A DNA stretch of 64,000 nucleotides from Imbricaverruca yamaguchii (lineage: Eukaryota; Arthropoda; Thecostraca; Neoverrucidae), in NCBI GenBank assembly GCA_034440575.1, contig JAOTOL010001554.1, positions 287,001-351,000 on the forward strand. Direction: 5' to 3'. The notes beneath the pieces are model-generated. The model made no database searches, was not told the DNA's origin, and was given only the letters and a program-made list of their open reading frames with translations. Shown in pieces: positions 33,548-44,602 of this stretch; position 1 is the first letter of the stretch, and the number at the start of each line of letters is the position of its first letter. The position numbers and the translations under genes are program-made.

Positions 33548-33759
33548 CTGTGCCAGAAGAGGACATGGCTGACCTGGGCCGGCACCAGTGTCGTGTACTG
33601 GTCCAGGATGGCCCGGTTGGACGCCAGCAGGTCGCTGAGCTCCGGCTGGCGCGCCTCCAGGTCCAAATCGGCGCCCCACAGCTCGTAGCGCACCCGCTCG
33701 GCCTCGGCCGGTTCAGAGAGGTAGGTGTGCGGGTCGGCCGCCAGCCGGTGCAGTTCCGT
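33548..33759 (-). CDS. BSDC1: BSDC1-like gene, exon 5 (most of the BSD domain)
   Basis: The exon is 212 bp. It starts after the acceptor CCGCCGCAG with ACG GAA and ends TGGCACAG before the donor GTGAGG. It encodes the core of the BSD domain: HRLAADPHTYLSEP, YELWGADLDLEARQPELSD, LLASNRAILDQYTTL, and VPAQVSHVLFWHR. The BSD fold is a three-helix bundle with a conserved aromatic pair (here FW). The DPxTY...EP start and the VPxxVSxxxFWHRY end are typical of BSDC1 and related BSD proteins. The last codon is split AG|G with exon 6. Codon third positions are GC-rich, unlike the intron DNA around it. Confidence 0.93.
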
Positions 33760-34352
33760 CTGCGGCGGTCGTCACGGCACAGACGTCAGAGGAAACGGCA
33801 AACACCAGCCGTCGGCAGCCAGCCTATAACTGCTAACAATTCGGCAGTGAAATGTCACGCCATGCATCAGAGTACTGTCAAGGACCTTATACGACGAAAG
33901 CTGTTTTCGGGTAACGACTGGTCATACGTCACAAGGACGATTTAAAAGTGTTCATTAATTGGTGCTGTAGCCACTGAAATCGCCCCAGCTGGCTTCCATA
34001 TAAGTCCCACTCAGATACACTTGACCATGGAGTACTGAAGCATCACTGCATCAGCCATCGCTTGACATAAAATTCTCAAAAGTGGTGCGGAGAAGTCCAA
34101 AAACATCATTAACAGGCTTCCCATCATCATTGAGAATGGACCCGACCAACCCCGCACGTGTCAGTTAGTGATATGCTGAGCTCCACCAATGTTCGGCAGC
34201 GCTGTACTGCCAAGCAGTCCGGCATAATCTCCAGGCCGCAGTCGCTGATATGTAGGCCACCGACACTGGCCTTCCGGCCACCGTCACTGACATGTGGCCA
34301 CCGTCAGTGACCAACGGACTATCGTCACTGAGCCGCGGCCACAATCACTGAC

Positions 34353-34511
34353 CTGCAGTCTGTCCAGCAGCACTGGCTGTCCGTCGCGCAGTATGTAGGC
34401 CTCGGCGTCGTCGTCCTGCATGGTGTCGGGCGTGAACGCCTTGTGCACGTGCGTCAGAAAACCCGACACAGACCTCTTCACCTGCGAGGCGGCCGATGAC
34501 TCGTCTTGCAT
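34353..34511 (-). CDS. BSDC1: BSDC1-like gene, exon 4
   Basis: The exon is 159 bp (53 codons), in phase 0 at both ends. It starts after the acceptor TTCTACCGTCAG with ATG CAA GAC and ends CTGCAG before the donor GTCAGT. It encodes MQDESSAASQVKRSVSGFL, THVHKAFTPDTMQDDDAE, and AYILRDGQPVLLDRLQ. In BSDC1 relatives a comparable segment (a helix ending in a short T-F-x-P motif) lies between the N-terminal helix and the BSD domain. The acceptor is the innermost member of a tandem array of 34-bp copies of itself. Confidence 0.9.
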
Positions 34512-35056
34512 CTGACGGTAGAACAGCGTGTCAGACGTCCAGCATCTGACGGTAGGACAGCGTGTCAGACGTCCAGCATCTGACGGCAGGACAGCCCGTC
34601 AGACGTCCAGCATCTGACGGCAGGACAGCGTGTCAGACGTCCAGCATCTGACGGCAGGACAGCGTGTCAGACGTCCAGCATCTGACGGCAGGACAGCCCG
34701 TCAGACGTCCAGCATCCGACGGCAGGACAGCCCGTCAGACGTCCTGCATCTGACGGCAGGACAGCGTGTCAGACGTCCTGCATCTGACGGCAGGACAGCG
34801 TGTCAGACGACCTCCATCTGACGACAGGACAGCCCGTCAGACGTCCTGCATCTGACAGCAGGATAGCGTGTCAGACGTCCAGCATCTGACGGCAGGACAG
34901 CGTGTCAGACGACCTCCATCTGACGGCAGGACAGCCCGTCAGACGTCCTGGATCTGACGGCAGGACAGCGTGTCAGACGTCCAGCATCTGACGGCAGGAC
35001 AGCGTGTCAGACGACCTCCATCTGACGACAGGACAGCCCGTCAGACGACCTGCATC
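34512..35056 (-). repeat. 34-bp minisatellite made of exon 4 acceptor copies (16 junctions)
   Basis: The junction CCGTCAG|ATG, or a variant, recurs exactly every 34 bp from the real border near 34511 up to 35053 (16 steps). On the minus strand each unit reads GGACGTCTGAC, a short pyrimidine-biased stretch (CTGTCCTGCCGT), then CAG|ATG. One unit (near 34713) has lost the AG (CGG). The outermost one is incomplete. Fourteen internal copies keep the AG. Confidence 0.95.
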
Positions 35057-35431
35057 TGCCACAAGAAAGCAAGAAAAAGAGGAATACATGATTTTAGAAG
35101 ACTGTATTGTACTCTTGGTTGTTTTTTTTAAGCTTATGGGAGCATCGACTGCGTTGGTCATACAGCGTCCATGTACTCTAATTGTACTCTAAAAGGAATG
35201 GTGAGAAAAAACCTAAATATGCCAGGATCTCGTTTTTGGCTGCCTTTAGTTTTCATGCTGTTTTGATGATAGAGCAACATTGGGGGTGGAAAACTTGCAT
35301 GACCTTGGGGCGTATGAGTCCATAATTACTTCCAGTTCGGTGTTCCATCTCCCATCCAACCACACTTATGCTGGGACATTGACAGCAATATGTTACGATG
35401 ATAACGGTGTGAGTGTTAACATCAGTCGTAC

Positions 35432-35569
35432 CTGCAAGGAGTCTCGCAGCGAGCGTGAGGTGGAGCTGAGCATAGTTCCTGTCTCCGACAGCACACTGGA
35501 CGTCTCGGTCTGGACAGCTTCAGACAACTCGCTCAGGTCCTTCTTTACCATGTCGTACACCTCGGCAGA
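35432..35569 (-). CDS. BSDC1: BSDC1-like gene, exon 3
   Basis: The exon is 138 bp (46 codons), in phase 0 at both ends. It starts after the acceptor CTGTGTTGGCAG with TCT GCC GAG and ends TTGCAG before the donor GTACGA. It encodes SAEVYDMVKKDLSELSEAVQ and then TETSSVLSETGTMLSS. The phrase S-x-E-x(3)-VKKDL-x-E corresponds to the conserved N-terminal helix of BSDC1 proteins (a KS-x-E...-RDL-x-EF-type pattern). The rest is a Ser/Thr-rich amphipathic helix. Confidence 0.9.
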
Positions 35570-36363
35570 CTGCCAACACAGTCAGAGGTCAGACTGACTG
35601 TCAGACACCCCGGTACACTGTGGGAAGATCACAGGCCAAAGGGCTGAAGATGGATACACTACCCTGGCTATGGCTGTCCATATGTCAAGATGGAGACGAA
35701 GAAGGCTGTCTAGGTGTTTCCACTTTGTCATGCAAGAGGTGTGATAAAGCTCCAGTTTATACAAATATATAAACACCAATGAAAGCCCTATTACTTTGCG
35801 TGAATAGGACATTTTAATTCGTGAATAGGACACTAATTCGCTGAAGAACCAAAATTTCAGGAATTAATCCACTGTGAATTAAAATATAGCATGGAATTGG
35901 CGGAAATGAAATGACCCGAGGGGCAAAATGATTGATGCCCTATATACGTTTCTGATGCACAAAATCATCGACAGGTACATTGAAGTCAAGAATCCTCTGA
36001 GAACCCTGTCCGGTACACGCGAATTTTAACCTGCTATACCTGTATTTGACTAAACCAATGGTTTGTGTAAGGATGTCTTGTAAAACAAAATGTTATTGCC
36101 TCTTAGCTTCCAGTCTACAACATATTCTGAGTTGAAACACTTCACCGTCCTACTACGAATTGGCTCTTCCCACTAGTTAGTAATGTAGGGGACTGGGATC
36201 TGGAAAATATCAACATTCACAGTGATGCTGCACTTACATCTCCCAGACCGTACCAAATGTAGTCCGCAATGGAACTCCAGGACAACTATGTCCCATGGCC
36301 TGCATTGAACAGTGACAAATGCACTGACCGATCAAATAATATCGAGGTTCAAATGCCACTTAC

Positions 36364-36451
36364 CTTATACTTGGCTACTTCTAGGGATTTGGCCCAACCA
36401 GAGAGCCAGCCAGAGGCAACGTTCGCAAGTCCAGCCATCATCTCCTCCATG
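36364..36451 (-). CDS. BSDC1: BSDC1-like gene, exon 2 (Trp-rich helix)
   Basis: The exon is 88 bp. It starts after the acceptor GGTTGGCAG with C, completing AG|C (Ser) from exon 1, and ends AAGTATAAG before a consensus donor GTAAGT. It encodes SMEEMMAGLANVASGWLSGW and AKSLEVAKYK. The two Trp residues and the following AKSLEVAK fit the short N-terminal WW-x-x-W...AKxKS segment of BSDC1 relatives. The polypyrimidine tract upstream is weak, so the acceptor is less certain than the donor; the phase match with exon 1 supports it. Confidence 0.85.
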
Positions 36452-36669
36452 CTGCCAACCACATTCACATGACACTCGGTTACACAACATATGACACCTA
36501 ACACAGGCACATGGCTCTCAGCTACATGACACTGCATATCATATGATGCAGAACACCAGTCACATGGATCTCAGCTATACATGTGACACACATCACATAA
36601 ATGGCAGTCAAGAAATTATGAATAGGTGCTAATCATATGCCACAAGGTTGCGAATCATGACAAATGGCT

Positions 36670-36790
36670 GACCATCATATGTCAGATGGCTAACCATCAC
36701 ATGTCAGATGACTAACAATCACATGTCAGATGACTAACCATCACATGTCAGATGACTAACCTTCACATGTCAGATGACTAACCATCACAT
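36670..36790. repeat. 22-bp tandem repeat, about 5 units (intron 1)
   Basis: 'gtcagatgactaaccatcac' recurs from 36682 to 36789 with few changes. It runs directly into the 62-bp array. Confidence 0.9.
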
Positions 36791-37350
36791 GCCAAACCTA
36801 CACAGACTGTGGGGTGTGCAGCCGAGTGGTCAGGGCCACACCCGATGTCCGAGCCAAACCTACACAGACTGTGGGGTGTGCAGCCAGTGGTCAGGGCCCA
36901 CCCGATGTCCGAGCCAAACCTACACAGACTGTGGGGTGTGCAGCCGAGTGGTCAGGGCCACACCCGATGTCCGAGCCAAACCTACACAGACTGTGGGGTG
37001 TGCAGCCGAGTGGTCAGGGCCACACCCGATGTCCGAGCCAAACCTACACAGACTGTGGGGTGTGCAGCCGAGTGGTCAGGGCCACACCCGATGTCCGAGC
37101 CAAACCTACACAGACTGTGGGGTGTGCAGCCGAGTGGTCAGGGCCACACCCGATGTCCGAGCCAAACCTACACAGACTGTGGGGTGTGCAGCCGAGTGGT
37201 CAGGGGCACACCCAATGTCTGAGCCAAACCTACACAGACTGGAGTGTGCAGCCGAGTGGTCAGGGCCACACCCGATGTCGGAACCGAAGCTACACAGACT
37301 GCGGAATGTGTAGCACAGTGGTCAGAGCCCCACCTGATGTAGTAGCGACA
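36791..37350. repeat. 62-bp minisatellite, 9 units (intron 1)
   Basis: Units start 'gccaaacctacacagac' at 36791 and repeat every 61-62 bp, with the last two diverged. Because 62 is not a multiple of three, frames of 137-184 residues stay open in all three plus-strand frames. These are artefacts. Confidence 0.95.
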
Positions 37351-37509
37351 AACACATTTTTTTCTTAAAAAACTAATGTAGTGCTAAAATATCGAAGTGT
37401 TCCATGTGACTGGATGCAACAGACAAAACATAACGGCGCCGTGAGCAGTGACAGCAACAACAGTCATTGTTATATTTGATACCAGGTGATTACACACATA
37501 TATACACAC

Positions 37510-37700
37510 CTTTTCATATCCTCTTCTTTCTCTTCTGCTGTAGTGGCTGCTTCTGGTTCCACATTTGATGTTGAGACAGAAGCTGTGCTTTTTGACTCTG
37601 CTTGCACCTCAGAAGATTCTGGTTCTTTAATTCCAGCTTCAACCTCAGAACCTGGTCCTTCAGTTACAGCTTGTTTGGCAGTGTCTGATGATTCCATCAT
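37510..37700 (-). CDS. BSDC1: BSDC1-like gene, exon 1 (start codon, acidic N-terminus)
   Basis: The exon's coding part is 191 bp and ends AAAAG before the donor GTGTGT. The start is ATG 37700, closely followed by ATG 37697, which has A at -3 and G at +4 and may be the better context. An in-frame TGA at 37724-37722 excludes a longer protein through this exon. It encodes MMESSDTAKQAV, then a Glu/Ser/Thr/Ala-rich acidic stretch ending EEKEEDMK. The extension has no clear counterpart in the BSDC1 proteins I know, so assignment to the gene rests on the phase match (AG|C) and on the open frame. The bases before the ATG (CCAACCAG|TC) could also be an acceptor, with the 5' UTR exon further up. Confidence 0.68.
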
Positions 37701-37724
37701 GACTGGTTGGTGCACAGAAAATCA

Positions 37725-39869
37725 GGATGCATGAATATCGATGATGGATAAAACAGGCCAATAAAGCAGATCCAGCATCCATTGTTATCTCAGGTAATGC
37801 AAAATACCCTTGTGACTTTGACCTGAATACTTGAAAATGAATAAAGAGAACAAGCATCCACCAATACTGTCCACATTCTCCCAAGTGATGCTCTTATGGA
37901 AGTTCTCCATACAACCTGACAACATTAGAGTACGGTGTGCTTTGAGTTATGTAGGGGATAAATATAGACAGTTCAATGCCTGCATGAATGTCTGTCTCAC
38001 ATATTTTCACATTCAATCACAAACTGCAAAAACATTAAAGCTAAAACACAATCAAGCATGCATAACGACCTTGGTGCCTTGAAAGTCTAGTACTACATAG
38101 GAAGTTAATTTTACTTGCATATGGACCTAGTCAGACCGAGCCAAGAGGTGACCTTGCACTTAAAAGTTTTACAATGACCTCAGTGTTCTGTGTGTACCAG
38201 GGTTAAAATGAATGTTGAATTTGAATCAATGGATCACAATTCTCCCAGAAATGTTCCAAGCATGATCAAGGCCATCCAAGACCATATAAGGCTAACAACC
38301 TAGGATGACCTTGAAAATGTCAATGGGGTGCATCTATGTCAGTTTATTTTCCAAGCACCCTCAGCAATCTGGCATCAGTCATCTACTGCAAAAATACATC
38401 TAAAGTATATGAAAAGGTGTTGTCAAAATCAGGCCAAAGATAGTTTTACCCGAGACATACAGCTATGTGACCTGAGATGACCCCCAAAATATATTGCCAT
38501 GAAAAGATGCACACATGATACCCAAATGCCCACTTACAATTTGCCAGTGAACACAACCCTCTCAGACACTTTCCCCAGCAAGGGCTAAGCAATCAGAACA
38601 AGGCAATTAAAATCATAGAAGGTTAGTGATCTTGAAAATTTGGTTAACAACATGGTGAGATCCATTGCTTGTTGTCCAACAGCTACATTACCAGCATACC
38701 TATGGCACAGCCAATTGTGTGCAGAGACTGACATACAAACAAACTTGCACTGCTGATATTCTCCAGTTACTGTGGGCCCACAGTGGATTGTCAGTGAATA
38801 ATCAGCACAACGGGTACCCCCATCCCCACACCACTAGCCACTTGCCAAATTTGAACAAGATATTGTTGGAAGAGTAAATGTGCATAAAACTCTTGTTATA
38901 AGTTCTTGGGTTAGAGTCACACCAGACTGTGGTCAATTGTCTTCAATGAGCCCTGGGTTATTATAATATGCATTCAACTGCTGATTATATAACATAGCAA
39001 ATCTCTCATGTTGATTGCTCACTAGGGGTCTGCTCCTGAACCTGCACAAACAAAAGAGTAAAGTAACTTGTAGCAACTTGGATCAGTTTGGAGAAAGCTT
39101 GGTAGAAGTGAGCACTGGAATGTCTAGAGTAACTTGGAGTAAAAATCAGCAGTTTGTGATTGTATTATGGCTGCATGTATGACTCAGATGTTCAAAACTT
39201 GTTAACGCAGATGCCCAAAAGTGCTTCGCAAATGTATTGTCAGCTCTGCATTTGTGCTACTCAAAGCTGCTCCAAGCTGCCACTGCTCTCGGCCAGAGTA
39301 AGTTGGAGTAAGTTGAAGTAGATTGGAGCTACTCCATTCTGCTCTAAAAATGCATGGGGACACAGAGCAGCTACTCGAAGTTGCTTGGAGCAGCTTGGAG
39401 CAGGGTCAGGAACAGACTAGTTGACTCAGTAATACCAAAAAGGTCTAATATTTTCCTATTAGATGTGTCTTGAATGAATTGAGTATGCAACATGTGGAAC
39501 TTGTTTTGAAACAATCTAATGTTTCAAAACAAGTTGCAATGACAAAATGAAATTTGATATTGTGTAGCAATATGTCAAATTTCTGTGGAATTACAGCAGG
39601 GTCACAGTAATCATAATGTGAAGATTCCAATACTGGTACTGAATACTGGAAGGTTATGTTTATACCTAGGTTCAATACTAATGCCCTATGCCAATATTGG
39701 TCTCCTTGTACATCAATATACTGCCAACTTTCCCAACTGCCAACTGTCAGTTCCAATCAGTAAGCACAACATGGTCAAGCAAATTCAGTGAAAATTACAG
39801 GGTGCCTTGTATACTACATGGTGCAAGGGCCTGTCAGCTTCAGTAAGATAGACATAAGTGAGAGCAGGG
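37725..39869. other. Upstream region of the BSDC1 gene; no other gene seen
   Basis: The promoter of the minus-strand gene should lie here, but no core motif could be fixed. 39060-39410 is rich in short 'agtaacttggagtaa' repeats. An inverted repeat with 14-bp arms ('acttgttttgaaac', 39499-39535) lies near 39500. No RNA gene or transposon was recognised. Confidence 0.4.
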
Positions 39870-40530
39870 TGGGAATTAAGGCACTTCTTAAGAGATTTCA
39901 TCTCTTAAAGCATTTTTGCACTCCAGATTCATACTGGATAGAATGGGCTCCACATGTACTCCAACACAAAGATGCAGAAGGAACAAAAATACCACACACC
40001 ACACAAAACCACAACCAGCAGAAACTCAGACAACAACACAATGCTGACAACAACATGACAACACAATGCTGACGACAACACTCTGCACTGAATATAGTGA
40101 CCTCCAGTCACTACAAATTCAGCTGGTGCGTCTCCAGAAACCTGCCTTCCTGCTTTCGAGCCACCCTATAATGGAAAAAATTGACAGTTTTAAGAGTAGC
40201 ATCAGGAGTCCTGGAGGCCGCCAATCGGAATTTGCTGAGTTAGCATTTTCTGTTATGAAAATTGTCGTTCAGCCAATCAATGCAAGGTATTTTTTTAACT
40301 ACTTCATAACCATTAGCAACTTTGAACACATGTTTTGAACTCTTAACAGTGCTAACTCCAAACACAAGACCTTGACTGATCCTTTGCACACAGTCATCGC
40401 TTCCGACTGGGTGTGAGGTAGTGGTGTTGGGTCTGTATCGCTCTGGGAATTGGCTGCGTATGTAGGTAGGTGTGCGCTCTGAGCTGAGGGTGAAGCGTGA
40501 ACTATTTGTGTTTTTTCCCATTTTGCCTAG
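39870..40530. repeat. Dispersed ~750-bp segment, copy 2
   Basis: Matches 8690-9480 in the same order and strand: 'aaggcacttcttaagag', 'gggctccacatgtact', 'gagccaccctataatgg', 'aacacatgttttgaac', 'gaggtagtggtgttggg'. It is somewhat shorter, with several indels, and encodes nothing recognisable. Confidence 0.7.
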
Positions 40531-41274
40531 CATTGTACTGAGACCAACAGTGAAAGGAAGGTGCATTGCTCCTATGAGTTATGAGAGACAAAGCTGAGCT
40601 GATCACAACTCCCTGTCTTGCGGTACCATCCATTGCCCACTTCTTTGTTTCTATCCTTTGATGTGACCAAAAATGATGATGTGTATTACTTATGCACATT
40701 ACGTAGACACTAAGTACGTGTGATTTGCTCGTCAGTTACCAGCAAATATATTCCATGCATGAAAAATAATATGTCCATCAAAATGTACTCCAGAAGAAAT
40801 CTGTTTGCACTGTGACTCCAAACCCAGAAAGCAAGTTTCCCACCCTGAGTGAGAGTTCTTGTTCTGAAGTATGTCAAGTCAATCTGAGATACACAACACA
40901 ACTTCCTCATGAGATGAGCAAAGCTGTACAAACTGCAATCTAAGGCCTGTGTTCAGCCATCCAAAAACTAGTGACAGGGCAAACAACCCACAGCCAGGAC
41001 CATCTCATTAATGCACGTTAACTACTTGTGGAGTTAGCCAATCAATGCCTCCATGCAATGCCCATGGCATCATCACACTACTGATGTGCTTATGATGTTA
41101 CCATTCAAATTGAAAAGTAAGCATGAGCTGAGAAAAGAGTGGTCACATGTTCTACATGACATTCATAAATATCATACTTAGTGAATAGCCACTGTACATG
41201 GAGGGCATACATTATGAAATAAATAAATAAATAACACTGAAAGTGCCACTTTATGATAATGGGCACAACCATGT
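40531..41274. other. No gene seen
   Basis: Unique A/T-rich DNA between the dispersed segment and LINE B. It ends in a short AAAT repeat (41217-41233), directly next to the 5' truncation of the LINE. Confidence 0.4.
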
Positions 41275-41755
41275 CATGCAAGGATCGAACATTTTGTAGC
41301 AAGAACCCCAGCAGACGGATGCGTGTTTGCTACCCGGGAGCGCAGGTGAAAGATGTTAGGGATAGGCTGGAGGGAGTAATGAGGGGAAGTGGAGAGGGTG
41401 CAACGGTAATTGTGCAGGTTGGAGTTAACGATGTAGGAAAAAATAATACAGAGGAAACAATGAAAGCCTATAGGGCTTTGATAGGTAGTTTAGCAGGAAG
41501 TAGGAAAAGAGGAGTGGTGACATCCATCCTCCCTATGGTCCATGCAAGCATGGAGTGGTATTCGAGGGCCATTGGGCTCAATACCAGGGTGGCCAACATT
41601 TGTAAGGAGCTTGGGGTGCAGTTCTTGGATTTGTGGGGGAGTTTTGGGGGAGGACGGAGATGTTTGCTTTAGATGGATTACATCTGAGCAAGAGAGGAGT
41701 GGAATTGCTCAGCAATAGGTATGAGGAGGCTCTCAACAGGAAACAGGGAAACTAG
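41275..41755 (+). pseudogene. LINE B ORF1, SGNH/GDSL-type esterase end
   Basis: The frame shows VIVQVGVNDVGKNN (G-x-N-D block of SGNH hydrolases) and LGVQFLDLWGSF. A frame change near 41645 is followed by LDGLHLSKRGVELLSNRYEEAL, holding the D-x-x-H block. The N-terminal coiled coil and the GDS block are missing through truncation. The stop is TAG at 41753-41755. Confidence 0.82.
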
Positions 41756-41769
41756 GCAGGACATGGGGG

Positions 41770-44602
41770 GATGTAGCTGATAAAGAGAGAAGCATAGCAA
41801 GCAATGGAAGGAATAATTTATCATGTTTTTATGTCAATGCCAGAAGTGTTAGGAACAAAATTGGGGAACTGCATGCATATATGTTGTCTGAACAGCTAGA
41901 TTTGGTGTGCATAACAGAAGCATGGGTTAACGAAAGCATGTTTGGAGACAACTTGCAAGAATTTGAATTGACAGGCTACAACATGCATGCCTATCAAAGA
42001 GAGGCAAGGATAGGAGGTGGCATTCTCTTGTATGTTAGGCAAGTAATGAAATGTCATTCCATAGAGGATGGAGTACATAGTGCAGGAGTAGAATCTTTGT
42101 GGTTAGATATAATTCTGAAGAATGGAACAAAATTTAGGATTGGGGCATTCTATAGACCTCCAGACCAGAATGAAAACACTGACAGGCTGATGCAGGAAGA
42201 GATAAGTAGGAGAGTACAGGAGAGAACTATTTTGTTGGGGGATTTCAACATAGCAGGATTGGGAAACAAAACAATAGGTGTAAGCAAATCAGAAAGATGT
42301 TTCATGGCTTGTTTTGAGGACAATTTCTTCTTTCAAATGATACACGAGCCTACAAGGGAAAATAAAATATTAGATCTAGTGCTTACTAATGAGGAAAATT
42401 TTGTGCAAAATGTTAACGTAGGAGAGACCTTTGGTAATAGTGATCACAACATTATACACTTCTCATTATATGTTGGAAGGGTAGCAACCAACAGAACATT
42501 GATTCCGAATTTTACAAAAGGGAATTACAGTGAGTTCCGGAGCTTCCTAAGTGAAATTAATTGGGAAGTCATATTGAATGGCTTAGATGCTTATGAAATG
42601 TGGACAATGATAAAAGATAAGCTATTTCAGGGTCAGGATAGGTTCATTCCCAGTAGGCAAATTAGATCAAACAGGGTTAAGCACCCTTCGTGGCTGACTA
42701 GGGAAGTTAAGCAATTACTGGACTCAAAGAAACAAGCATTCAAGAAACTAAAAGATACTAACTCTGGGTTAAACCTAGAATCATATAGAATAGCTAGAAA
42801 TAAAGTTAGGAGATGTGTTAGAGCATCTAAAAGACTTGCTGAAATCAACTTTGCTCGAGAATGTTCAGCAGGTAATGCTAAGAGATTCTTTAGCTTCTAT
42901 AAATTTAAGGCTAAAAAGTGTAGTGTAGGACCACTGGAGGTAGATGGGGAAATAGTGGTTGATGATTGCGACATTGTGGAATCCCTAAGCAAGCAATTCT
43001 CATCAGTCTTCACTAAAGATAATTCTGGTACAATAGGAACATCTGTAGGCCATGCCATGGCAGGTGATATGCTGGAGGATCTTACAATAACTACAGAAGC
43101 CGTAGAGAAGCAGTTGCAGAATATAAAACCTAATAAAGCTTCCGGACCAGATGAAATATATGCTAGGATCTTAGTAGAGTGTGCTAAAGCTTTAGCAACT
43201 CCCCTAGGTATCATTTTCAGGCGATCTATGGAGTATTCAGAAGTACCTGAAGATTGGAGAAATGCAAGTGTAGTACCAATTTTCAAAAAGGGAAATAGGA
43301 AGAGTGTAGGAAACTACAGGCCAGTCAGTTTGACCTCATTAGTTTGCAAAGTACTAGAAAAGCTGGTTAAACAGAATGTTCAGATTCATCTTGATAGGCA
43401 CAACCTTTTAAGGGATACTCAACATGGATTTCGATCTCAAAGGTCTTGTTTAACTAACCTATTGGAGTTCATTGAGTATGTTACCAAAGAAGTAGACAAT
43501 GAAAGCAGGATGGATGTTGTGTACTTGGACTTTAGCAAAGCTTTTGATAAAGTTCCACATGGAAGGTTAATTCATCAATTACAACAACATGGGATTGTAG
43601 GAAAAGTTCTACATTGGATTGAAGCATGGTTGCAGGGAAGGAAACAAAGGGTAGTATTGAATGGATGTAAATCTGGTTGGAAAGATGTTCTGAGTGGAGT
43701 GCCACAGGGCTCTGTTCTAGGGCCCCTCCTCTTTATCATCTTTGTGAACAACATTGAAGTAGGGCTGAGGAATAAGTGTTCAAATTTGCTGATGACATCA
43801 AGCTGGTAGGAGTGGCTAACAGCAGAGATCAATCTAGTAATATTCAACTAGATTTTGACGACCTAAAAAAGTGGGCTGATCAATGGCAGATGACTTTCAA
43901 CTATGATAAGTGTAAGGTTATGCATATAGGGTCTGCAGGCGAGACATTCAGTTATAAAATGGGAGGGAGGGAACTGGATGTTATTGAAGAGGAAAGGGAC
44001 TTAGGTGTGTTGGTCTCAAAAGACCTTAAAGCAGAAAAACAATGTATCTCAGCTAGAAATAGGGCACTCAGAATGCTGGGACTCATTAATAGAAGTGTTA
44101 AATATAAGAGCAGGGAAGTCATGAAAAAGCTGTACTTAGCATATGTGCGGCCCGGCCCCACTTGGAGTACTCTGTACAAGCATGGAGCCCCTACCTAGAA
44201 AAGGATATAGATATGTTAGAAAGAGTCCAGCGCAAAGCCACTAGACTCGTCAGTGGATTAAGTAACTTAGAATATGGAGAAAGGCTTAATGCATTAGATA
44301 TGTACTCACTCAAGTATAGGAGATTAAGGGGAGACATGATTGAAATGTACAAAATTGTTAGAGGGCTAGATCAGGTCAATTTGAATGATGCTCTGCAGTT
44401 TAGAGTATCCCATAGGGGTCATCAATTCAGGTTAGACAAAATGAGGTGCAGGACAGTTAAACGACAACAGGTCTTCAGTCAAAGGGTTGTTGACCAATGG
44501 AATAGGCTGCCTGCTGATGCAGTGGGGAGTCCCTCATTGAATGTCTTTAAAAGTAGGGTGGATAAATTTTTTAGACAGGAAAATGTTGTTTTTGAATTCT
44601 AA
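41770..44602 (+). pseudogene. LINE B ORF2, endonuclease and reverse transcriptase, two frameshifts
   Basis: The protein would nick target DNA and copy the LINE RNA into it. The endonuclease has VNARSVRNKIGEL, DLVCITEAWVNES, IGAFYRPP, TILLGDFNIAG, LDLVLT and NSDHNIIHF, all catalytic positions intact. The reverse transcriptase follows with PNKASGPDEI, VVPIFKKGNRKSVGNYRPVS, TQHGFRSQRSC, VVYLDFSKAFDKVPH and SGVPQGSVLGPLLFI. A one-base change near 43775 shifts the frame just before the catalytic FKFADDIKLVG. A second shift near 44150 precedes EYSVQAWSPYLEKD and LERVQRKATRLVSG. The C-terminus VVDQWNRLPADAV ends at TAA 44600-44602. Without the two shifts ORF2 would exceed 900 residues, a usual length for CR1-like elements. 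Confidence 0.92.

Noticed and set aside
34512..35056. CRISPR-like array
   Set aside because: Units are contiguous 34-bp repeats without variable spacers, in an animal genome, so it is a minisatellite. The same holds for the other arrays.
36774..37368. 137-184-residue plus-strand frames
   Set aside because: Products of the 62-bp minisatellite in intron 1, on the strand opposite to the gene.
37486..37734. 82-residue plus-strand frame rich in Ser and Ala
   Set aside because: It is antisense to exon 1 of the BSDC1 gene; the minus-strand reading has a start codon, a donor site and a phase match to exon 2.
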